Shown: positions 6,911 to 13,530 of the stretch, piece by piece | How the letters are laid out: each line of letters begins with the position of its first letter | Position numbering within the stretch: the stretch's first letter is position 1 | IMG/VR virus record: IMGVR_UViG_3300035670_005291 | Span: 1-22,181 of that record | Direction: 5' to 3' (one strand) | DNA: 22,181 nucleotides | Source of the DNA: a virus | Position numbers and translations under genes: made by a program | Notes under the pieces: model-generated | What the model saw: only the letters and a program-made list of their open reading frames with translations | The model's database searches: none | Told to the model about the DNA's origin: nothing

Positions 6911-8142
6911 TACTTACTCCAATTCTTTGCAGCATTAAAATTATTTTTACTGAATTCTAATCTATCTATAAGTTTTAAAGCACCACCACTCAATCTATCA
7001 ACAGCAACAAATCCTTCTGGGCCTGTAACTTTGAAACCATCATCAGTTTTCACAAATGTATCTACAGAAGATTTTATAGTTTCCAATTTCTTAACTATAA
7101 TATTTTTTGCTTCAACGATAGAGTTCATTAGATCAAATATAAGTTTTAGTTGTGCTGCATTTGTTCTATAGAACCTCATCAGATCATTTTTTTCTGTTAA
7201 TCGTTTTTGTTTCGTATCTTCTTTTTTAGATGCTAGAATTTCTTTGTTCAATCTTTCTTCAACCCATTTTTGCAATTCAGTCACATGTCTGGCTGTATTT
7301 GTGATTGCTTTACCTTCACGAACTTTAGTATTATTGAAAGTTTTAATTTGCATAAGAATTGTTGGAGATGCAGCGATACGATTTAGAACTAATGGTGTTA
7401 TTGATCTAAATGTTCTACCTGCATCAGAAAGAATAGAAGTTATTTCTTTAGTTTCATCTTTAGTAAAAGTTGCTGTACCAGAAGCATCAACAAAAGACGC
7501 ATCACGAAACCAAACATCTTTTGTTGTTTTAAAATGACCAATATCTATGTTAAAAGTTGCCTTCAAAGTATCCATAGATTTACCAAAGTATGCCGTATGA
7601 AACACAATACCAATTTGTGCATCCAACATTTTACGAGCCATTATCGTATCAGAAGGAATAGCATATACGATAGTGTTTGGTTGAAATGTTATATATGAAG
7701 TTCCATCTATTTGTCTTCTATCTATATCACCTTTAGTGAACAATAGATCACCCTGATAGATTCCATTGAAACCAAGTTTAGGTAAAAATGCAAGTGCAGT
7801 TTTAAGTTTAGAATTTAAACCTGGATTAGGATGATTGTTATCAATGTCTTCATCTGTATAGTTTAGTTTGCCTTCTTTATTGAATACTGATTTAGTACCA
7901 ACGAAGAACTTTCCGTTATCTGGATTAATACCACAGATAACAGCAGGTGCACCATCCCATTTTGTTGTGACATTTATTTTACTTTGAGAATGACCAGCCA
8001 ACATGTCACGAAGAGATTGAAGAAAGTTTATCGATTCTCTAGCACCCATGATGCCACGATTAAGAACATTATCTTCCAAATGTTCAAGATGAAGGTTGGC
8101 GCCTTCTTTAGAAGACTCTTTTAAATAATCTTTGAATTTCAT
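6910..8142 (-). CDS. DUF6267-like protein with ligase-type KxDG motif
   Basis: A 410-residue protein. Residues 1-9, MKFKDYLKE, match the capsid-targeting pattern. HLEHLEDNVLNRG at 18-30 is followed by VTTKWDGAPAVICG at 58-71, where K61-W-D-G64 has the form of the lysine motif I of the covalent nucleotidyltransferase superfamily (DNA/RNA ligases, capping enzymes). FVGTKSVF (80-87), GIYQGDLLF (127-135), ITFQPNTIVYAI (151-162) and IGIVFHTAYFG (177-187) sit where motifs Ia, III, IIIa and IV would be expected, but with weak matches. The C-terminal third is helical and Lys/Glu-rich. AAGGA lies 6 nt before ATG 8142. A packaged nucleic-acid ligase or adenylylating enzyme is possible; a degenerate, non-catalytic fold is the alternative. 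The DUF name is from memory. Confidence 0.72.
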   Translation of the reverse strand: MKFKDYLKESSKEGANLHLEHLEDNVLNRGIMGARESINFLQSLRDMLAGHSQSKINVTTKWDGAPAVICGINPDNGKFFVGTKSVFNKEGKLNYTDEDIDNNHPNPGLNSKLKTALAFLPKLGFNGIYQGDLLFTKGDIDRRQIDGTSYITFQPNTIVYAIPSDTIMARKMLDAQIGIVFHTAYFGKSMDTLKATFNIDIGHFKTTKDVWFRDASFVDASGTATFTKDETKEITSILSDAGRTFRSITPLVLNRIAASPTILMQIKTFNNTKVREGKAITNTARHVTELQKWVEERLNKEILASKKEDTKQKRLTEKNDLMRFYRTNAAQLKLIFDLMNSIVEAKNIIVKKLETIKSSVDTFVKTDDGFKVTGPEGFVAVDRLSGGALKLIDRLEFSKNNFNAAKNWSK

Positions 8143-8168
8143 ATTATCCTTCTTTAATTCGAATAGTA

Positions 8169-8176
8169 TATTTATG
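8169..8176 (-). promoter_or_regulatory. Possible late promoter, CATAAATA
   Basis: On the minus strand CATAAATA matches 7 of 8 bases of the T4 late consensus. It overlaps the methyltransferase stop and ends 27 nt before the start of the ligase-like gene, almost the same spacing as the exact box before the fusion gene. This would separate late virion genes from the replication operon upstream. Confidence 0.4.
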
Positions 8177-9461
8177 CGAAGAAAGAATCTAAGGCTCCTT
8201 TGTTTAGATACTTATCAATCAAATCAAACTTACCTTGTTTCTTACTAAAAGTCCAAACTGGTTCAATATAGATTTTATCCATAAACTCATCCAACTGTTC
8301 TTTTGGAATGTTCTTTGGCCTTTGCATGATACGCATACCTAATTGACCACAGAAATTGGCTCCATTCTTTACCATGTCATCAATCAAGTCATCAGATGCA
8401 AAATATCTTTTTGTTTTGATCTTAGGGTCCATGATGTTGACAAACTGATAACCATTCTCACTTAAACATTCAAATGTTTTACGATTAACGGGCAGATAAA
8501 AACCATCTCTCCATTGTTCATATGTAGTGTATCTTGACCATGATTGTTCATCTGCATGTTTGCCATCTGTATTGTACTTCTCTGTCGCAAAGTATGGCGG
8601 TGAAGTAAACGCACAATCAATTGGTGGAAGAATAGAGTAGTCGAAGTCTTCAGCAGGCTTACGATGTATCTCTACTCGTTTGGCACCTTCGACAATAAAG
8701 AAATCGTCAGTCTTATGTACAGATGGATTACCTTCTAAAAACTTTTCATATTCAATACATTGCTCGAAATACTTTTCATATGTTTGATCATTTGGATCAG
8801 TACCATAATATTGTTGTGCAGATGAGCAATAAAAACCTGCAAGACGATCACCCCAACCACATGAAGAATCAAATACTGTCTTTGCATTTGAAATTTCATA
8901 AAGTATTTTGGCAACTTGTGGTTTAAATTGTGTTGCAATATAGGCACTCAAACGAAATGCCATGACATATGAATCAACACTCAATTGGTTATTACCAAGA
9001 CGCCACAACGCAAGAAATACATTACGAAGATTGTCTGAGTTGTTCCAACGATAGATAGGAGATTTGTAACCCCATGCATCACAATTATATCTAAGTTCTT
9101 GATGGAAAAAATTACTTACATCATTAAATGTTGATCCCATCTGAATGACACCAAGACCATAATCTTTATATGGCCTACCGTAGTCTTCAAACTTCTCTAG
9201 AACTTTTACTTTGGCAACATCATGAGGTATCAATATGTGCTTTAAATTAGCCCATGTCAAAGACCAGAATGTATGCTTCATTGCTTCATAATTAATGGTA
9301 CGAAGTGGGCATTTTGGTTTGGTAGTTTCAATAAGACGAATGAGCTCAGATATGATATCTTCTTTATCATAACTATCATTTAGTGCTTTCCATTCATCTT
9401 TATTCAGAATTGGAACACCATCTACTCTCTTCGACAAAAGATAATTGTACAGATCAGACAT
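8172..9461 (-). CDS. Amino-type DNA methyltransferase with clamp-binding tail
   Basis: A 429-residue beta-class N4-cytosine or N6-adenine DNA methyltransferase, counted from ATG 9461. FDSSCGWGD at about 197-205 is the SAM-binding motif I and TSPPYF at 286-291 is catalytic motif IV (SPPY, more usual in N4-cytosine enzymes). The N-terminal 130 residues (DYGLGVIQMGSTFNDVSNFFHQ) and QFVNIMDP plus GQLGMRIMQRP later are typical of a T4-like phage MTase family. The last residues, LDSFFA, nearly equal the polymerase tail LDSFFS and look like a sliding-clamp peptide. The ATG overlaps the oxygenase stop by 8 nt. A GTG at 9476 would add five residues but lies in a purine-rich AGGTGG that may be the ribosome site. 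No partner endonuclease is seen, so self-protection or regulation is likely. Confidence 0.85.
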   Translation of the reverse strand: MSDLYNYLLSKRVDGVPILNKDEWKALNDSYDKEDIISELIRLIETTKPKCPLRTINYEAMKHTFWSLTWANLKHILIPHDVAKVKVLEKFEDYGRPYKDYGLGVIQMGSTFNDVSNFFHQELRYNCDAWGYKSPIYRWNNSDNLRNVFLALWRLGNNQLSVDSYVMAFRLSAYIATQFKPQVAKILYEISNAKTVFDSSCGWGDRLAGFYCSSAQQYYGTDPNDQTYEKYFEQCIEYEKFLEGNPSVHKTDDFFIVEGAKRVEIHRKPAEDFDYSILPPIDCAFTSPPYFATEKYNTDGKHADEQSWSRYTTYEQWRDGFYLPVNRKTFECLSENGYQFVNIMDPKIKTKRYFASDDLIDDMVKNGANFCGQLGMRIMQRPKNIPKEQLDEFMDKIYIEPVWTFSKKQGKFDLIDKYLNKGALDSFFA

Positions 9462-10017
9462 AATGTAAATAACCACCTATAATATATTTAGGACCACTAA
9501 TTGGTTTCATTCCTATGTGTGGGTGTGTCCACAAAGGAGGAAACATTAACAACCTGCCACAAACAGGTTTCACTTTTTGAAGTATAATCGAATCTCTATT
9601 GTATTGAAATGCAGTCTCGCCACCTTTATCAACATCGTTCAGATAAAAGAAGTATACAAGAAAACGCCTTGCAGTGGCGTAATCTTGTACATCGACATGA
9701 AACTGAAATTCATCTTCATCATTTGGTAAATATCTTTTGATGCGAAACATTTCGTAACCGACTTGTTCTGGCCATGCCATAGAATCAATATTGAACTGAG
9801 TCATGTACTTGCCTAAATTATACTGCATTACATCTAATAATTTATTTTGTACATCTTCCCACTCTTTATGTTTTGTAATATTGATTTCTTTGAAAGAACG
9901 ATGATCTTTTAAAACTGTAGACTCTTGTTGATCTACATTCTTTTCAAATCTTTCAATAATACTTTGACAAAATTCTTTTTCCAAAGCATTGTCATAATAA
10001 GTTACATAGTGCATCAT
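9454..10017 (-). CDS. 2-oxoglutarate/Fe(II) dioxygenase
   Basis: A 187-residue oxygenase of the prolyl-4-hydroxylase-like superfamily, which couples decarboxylation of 2-oxoglutarate to hydroxylation. The iron ligands are H107 and D109 (FHVDV) and H165 (PPLWTHPHIG). K177 in SGPKYIIGGY would bind the 2-oxoglutarate carboxylate. The fold spans almost the full length, so no substrate domain is attached. ATG 10017 overlaps the gp41 stop as ATGA, with no good ribosome site, so it depends on gp41 translation. A second ATG follows directly. Such oxygenases are common in T4-like marine phages, but the substrate (protein, nucleotide or DNA) is not established. The overlap with the methyltransferase gene makes a DNA- or replisome-linked role worth considering. 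Confidence 0.86.
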   Translation of the reverse strand: MMHYVTYYDNALEKEFCQSIIERFEKNVDQQESTVLKDHRSFKEINITKHKEWEDVQNKLLDVMQYNLGKYMTQFNIDSMAWPEQVGYEMFRIKRYLPNDEDEFQFHVDVQDYATARRFLVYFFYLNDVDKGGETAFQYNRDSIILQKVKPVCGRLLMFPPLWTHPHIGMKPISGPKYIIGGYLHYV

Positions 10018-11420
10018 ACTTTTAAGTTATTAAAGTTTCTAGTGAATTTACCTTCACGCATACCAAATGTATTGATTGGGCCAGTATCTTCATCTTGACC
10101 AGAATCTACAATATCAGCTTGTGCAGATACTTCAGCATCATACAGTTTCATCTTCTCTCTGTCAACACCAATCACAAATCGTTTAAAATGATTTGGATCA
10201 CCAAAACGATTCTTCAATTGTTTGACCATCATCTGATTCAGTTGTTGCAATTCTTCATTTGTAATAAGTGCGAACATGAAGTCAGCCGTTGCAGGTAGAC
10301 CAAATGACTCTGAAGTATCTTCAAGACCTGGATCAGAATTTGTATAACCACTTCTTGTAGTTTGTGTTGCACTAAAGATTGGCAAATCAAACTCTACAGC
10401 AAGACCACGAAGTTCTTCAGCAATTGCTTTGATATAACTATACGAGTTTACATTTGCACCAGGTTTCAATCTTGATGATGTACAAATATTTAGATAGTCG
10501 ATAAAAATGATTTGTGGTTTGAAATTCTTCTTCAGATTCAATTCATTAAGTAATGATCTAAAATGCAATGAATTAGCAGATGCAGTTGGATATTCTTTAA
10601 TGATTAATTTGCCATGTGTTTTAACTCTGAGTGCTTCAAACTTTCTATCATATTCATTCTTGGTCATGGAATGTAAATCTTGCATACTTACATTTAGAAG
10701 ATTGGCATCAATTCGTTCTGCAATTCTTTCTTCTGCCATTTCCAAAGTAATATACAACACATTCAATCCCTGCGAAAGACAGGCTGCAGCCATATGACAC
10801 ATGAACATAGATTTACCAACACCAGTACCAGCAAGACAAATACTCAATGTCTTGTTTGGTATTCCACCTTTAGTTATCTTATTAAAATAATCTAGGTCAA
10901 AAGGTATTCTTGATTCTTGTTTGTGGTAAAAATCAAATCGTTCAATATAATCATTTATATAATCGTGACCAATATGTGAGTCAAATGATACTGCCAAAGC
11001 ATTACTTAATAGTTTTGGAATCTCACCTTTAGTTTTAGTTGATGTCGTTCGATTGTCTAATATCTGAACAGATTCCATGATCGCATTGTATATTGCCTTA
11101 TCTTGGCAAAATTTTTCTGTGTTATCGATCAGCCATCGTTCATCAGTATTTACATCACGATCATTTTCTATGTCATTCAGAATTTCAACAGCATCTTTCA
11201 ATTGACTTTCTGTTAAATTTCTAGATTCAGTCAGATTGATGATAATAGATTCTTTGCTTGGCAAAGAATTATACTTGTTGATGAATTCTTGAATTTCTAA
11301 AAATAAAGTTTTTTCTGAGTTGTTTGTAAAGTAAGTTGGTTGTAAAAATGGAAGGACTTTTCGTGTGTATTCTTCACTGAAAAGTAGGTTTTTCAAAATT
11401 ATCGATTCTATTCTGTTCAT
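10014..11420 (-). CDS. 41: Replicative DNA helicase gp41 (DnaB family)
   Basis: A 468-residue hexameric 5'-3' helicase of the T4 gp41/DnaB type that unwinds the replication fork and works with primase and UvsX-dependent initiation. Walker A is AGTGVGKS at 197-204, the catalytic glutamate lies in TLEMAEERIAERIDANLL near 226-240, Walker B is IIFIDYLN at 304-311, and FSATQTTRSG follows. The C-terminal KNRFGDPNHFKRFVIGVD holds the Lys/Arg finger region. The N-terminal 150 residues (IILKNLLFSEEYTRKVLPFL) are the usual gp41 helical domain. Length agrees with T4 gp41 (475). The start at 11420 overlaps the preceding small gene by 47 nt. No gp61 primase gene is in the window. Confidence 0.95.
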   Translation of the reverse strand: MNRIESIILKNLLFSEEYTRKVLPFLQPTYFTNNSEKTLFLEIQEFINKYNSLPSKESIIINLTESRNLTESQLKDAVEILNDIENDRDVNTDERWLIDNTEKFCQDKAIYNAIMESVQILDNRTTSTKTKGEIPKLLSNALAVSFDSHIGHDYINDYIERFDFYHKQESRIPFDLDYFNKITKGGIPNKTLSICLAGTGVGKSMFMCHMAAACLSQGLNVLYITLEMAEERIAERIDANLLNVSMQDLHSMTKNEYDRKFEALRVKTHGKLIIKEYPTASANSLHFRSLLNELNLKKNFKPQIIFIDYLNICTSSRLKPGANVNSYSYIKAIAEELRGLAVEFDLPIFSATQTTRSGYTNSDPGLEDTSESFGLPATADFMFALITNEELQQLNQMMVKQLKNRFGDPNHFKRFVIGVDREKMKLYDAEVSAQADIVDSGQDEDTGPINTFGMREGKFTRNFNNLKV

Positions 11421-11694
11421 CTTCTATTTGTTTCATTAATAATGTAGTTAAGATATCACCCATCACTTTATGGAAATCTTGATTGGTGTTGAGTTCATCT
11501 ATATCCCAATTGCCAGGTTCAACTATTGTGTATTCAAAGTTCATTTTACCTTGGCCATCTTCTTCGGTAACACGAACTTTGTGATAATGATACAATACAT
11601 CTCTGTAATCGTCAAGTAATAATTTTATACCATCGATAGTTTCATCAACCTTAACGAATTCGTAATGCACATTTTCATAATATGTATTATGCAT
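11374..11694 (-). CDS. Conserved 106-aa protein between uvsX and 41
   Basis: I start this gene at ATG 11694 (MHNTYYENVHYEFVKVDETIDG), which overlaps the UvsX stop by 8 nt. An upstream ATG at 11778 would add 28 residues but lies deep within uvsX. The product is 106 residues and acidic, with IKLLLDDYRDVLYHYHKVRV and a C-terminal helix HKVMGDILTTLLMKQIEDEQ. The same kind of protein sits between uvsX and the helicase gene in other T4-like marine phages as I recall, which suggests a replication or recombination accessory role. Its position might fit a helicase-associated factor, but no homology to the T4 loader gp59 is visible. There is no membrane segment. The end overlaps the gp41 start by 47 nt. 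Confidence 0.78.
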   Translation of the reverse strand: MHNTYYENVHYEFVKVDETIDGIKLLLDDYRDVLYHYHKVRVTEEDGQGKMNFEYTIVEPGNWDIDELNTNQDFHKVMGDILTTLLMKQIEDEQNRIDNFEKPTFQ

Positions 11695-12739
11695 TTTCGG
11701 TTTCTGGTTCTTCGACTTGAAGAATACTTCCAAAAGAAATTGAATACCTTTGTTTAATAAATTCTTTAAACTTTTCACTCTTTAAAATGTCCTTCCAAAA
11801 CTCTTTTGTGTTTGTATCAGCTTCACGATACTTTTCACTTGCGACTTCGCCAGTGTCTTGATCTACCTTTGCATACCAACCAGGAGATGGTTTAGCAACA
11901 AACTTTCCTTCCATCGCAATTTCAAGAAGACCAGAATACTTGTTGATACCACCATCAAAAGATACGGTGATAGGAATCTTAGACTTCTCACGAACATATC
12001 TAGACTTCTCAATATTGATGATGAAGTTATAGCCGGATAGTTCTGTTCCAGTTTTTTCTTGTTGGCGACCAAGAATCCAAATCGTATCAGCAGAATAATA
12101 AGAACCTGTACCACCACCAACAATATCTTTTGGAAACATACCAATTTCTTTGTATGTGTGATTGACAACAACCATTGGTATATCTTTGATTGTCAAATGT
12201 GGTGTAATCATACGAAACAGAGATTTGATTTGTTTAGCACGGGTCATGTCTGCAACTGATTTGCCTTCTAAACTATCTTCGACTTCTTTTCGTGATGCAA
12301 GATTACCAATTGAATCAAGAATGAGAATAACTTTATCATCTTTGGCAAGGCCTTGCAATTGATTCATCACATCGTGTTTCAATTCTTCAACATCAGTAAT
12401 TGGGGTATGAAGAACACGACCCATATCAATATCAAATGTTTCAAAATATTTTTGTGGTGTTCCAAATTCAGAATCATAGAACAACACAACAGCATCTTTA
12501 TATTTTTTAAGATATGCTGATGCCATCAGAAGTGCAAATGCAGTCTTAAAATGTTTTGATGGACCAGCCAACATTGTAAGACCAGGTGTTAAACCACCTT
12601 CAAGATTACCAGAGAGTGCAACATTAATCATTGGCACATCTGTGGGAATCATATCTTTCTCGGTAAAGAATTTAGATTTATCAAGTATAGAAGAATCTTT
12701 GATTGTAGTATTCTTCTTCAATTTATCAAGTAATGACAT
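11687..12739 (-). CDS. uvsX: UvsX RecA-like recombinase
   Basis: A 350-residue strand-exchange protein that forms presynaptic filaments on single-stranded DNA for recombination-dependent replication and repair. The Walker A motif GPSKHFKT at 59-66 has the Ser-Lys-x-Phe-Lys form typical of UvsX and unlike bacterial RecA. The catalytic region FYDSEFGTP is near 91-99, Walker B VILILDSIGNL near 136-146, and the DNA-binding L2 loop is KDIVGGGTGSYYSAD. The acidic C-terminus (EEPETENA) is usual for RecA-type proteins. Length is somewhat below T4 UvsX (391). ATG 12739 shares a base with the stop of the membrane-protein gene (TAATG). Confidence 0.96.
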   Translation of the reverse strand: MSLLDKLKKNTTIKDSSILDKSKFFTEKDMIPTDVPMINVALSGNLEGGLTPGLTMLAGPSKHFKTAFALLMASAYLKKYKDAVVLFYDSEFGTPQKYFETFDIDMGRVLHTPITDVEELKHDVMNQLQGLAKDDKVILILDSIGNLASRKEVEDSLEGKSVADMTRAKQIKSLFRMITPHLTIKDIPMVVVNHTYKEIGMFPKDIVGGGTGSYYSADTIWILGRQQEKTGTELSGYNFIINIEKSRYVREKSKIPITVSFDGGINKYSGLLEIAMEGKFVAKPSPGWYAKVDQDTGEVASEKYREADTNTKEFWKDILKSEKFKEFIKQRYSISFGSILQVEEPETENA

Positions 12740-13530
12740 TAAAAAGTACCTCCATTCATATTGGCAATTTTAGATTTAGGGACGATCTCGTTATCTTCTA
12801 ATGATACACTATTTGTAGTGCGTTTGTCAAGCCTTTTAGTCTTTCTTTTATTGGTTACATTCAATCTTTTATATGTTTGATTTGCGGCAATCAATAACAA
12901 TACTGCCAAAGGATCAAAAACAAATATGATTACCAATATTACAACTCGTACTGCTTTGTCTATAAAGTCTGGGTCTTCTTTAGTATATAGCATTTCTGCA
13001 ATGTACTTGATTGGCCCAACTTCTGCCATTAGTTTATTTTCTTCTGTAAGTAATGGCAATTTTTCTTGGCTAATTCGTTTTAGTTCTGCCTGTGTTTCTT
13101 GTATGGCACGATCTGTTGCTCTAGTTATTCTTTCTGGATCATCACCTGCTTTTTTCAGAAGATAATCTAATCTTTCTTTGGCAATCTTTTCTTGTGAATT
13201 TAATATATCTAATTGTACAGTGTTTGCGCCAACAACAATATTAGATTCAATGTGAGCTCTAGATAGAAAACCAAATATTCCCATCGAAGTAATGAGCATC
13301 AGAAGAACAATTGCTGTTATAAAATAATAACGCATTGCTCGCACAGTAACATTCCAATTGTTATATAACCAGGATACTGTTACTAACTTTGCAACCTCTA
13401 GTACAGTGCCCATGATTACAACTGGCAGAAAAGAACCAGGAAAAATCTGTGCAAGACCAATTACAGAATAAAATGCCGCAATAGCCGACAAAGCTATTGC
13501 GGTCAGAAAAGGTAATAGTGCTTGCATCAT
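12739..13530 (-). CDS. Four-helix membrane protein with coiled coil
   Basis: A 263-residue integral membrane protein. Hydrophobic segments lie at about 5-30, 33-55, 68-90 and 192-215. Between the third and fourth is a long charged helix (about 100-185) with coiled-coil character (EKIAKERLDYLLKKAG, ETQAELKRISQEKL). After the last helix (FDPLAVLLLIAANQ) comes a very basic tail with KRKTKRLDKRT. The motif VIMGTVLEVAKLVTVSWLYNNW recurs in uncharacterised phage proteins of aquatic viromes, as I remember. The gene overlaps the polymerase stop as ATGA and uvsX as TAATG, so it is tightly coupled to replication genes. A holin would usually be smaller. A membrane anchor for replication or a membrane-remodelling factor is possible. 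The function is unknown. Confidence 0.82.
   Translation of the reverse strand: MMQALLPFLTAIALSAIAAFYSVIGLAQIFPGSFLPVVIMGTVLEVAKLVTVSWLYNNWNVTVRAMRYYFITAIVLLMLITSMGIFGFLSRAHIESNIVVGANTVQLDILNSQEKIAKERLDYLLKKAGDDPERITRATDRAIQETQAELKRISQEKLPLLTEENKLMAEVGPIKYIAEMLYTKEDPDFIDKAVRVVILVIIFVFDPLAVLLLIAANQTYKRLNVTNKRKTKRLDKRTTNSVSLEDNEIVPKSKIANMNGGTF

Noticed and set aside
11863-12171. 102-codon minus-strand frame within uvsX
   Set aside because: It lies in another frame of a fully conserved RecA-type core, has no ribosome site, and its hydrophobic residues follow from AT-rich shadow codons.
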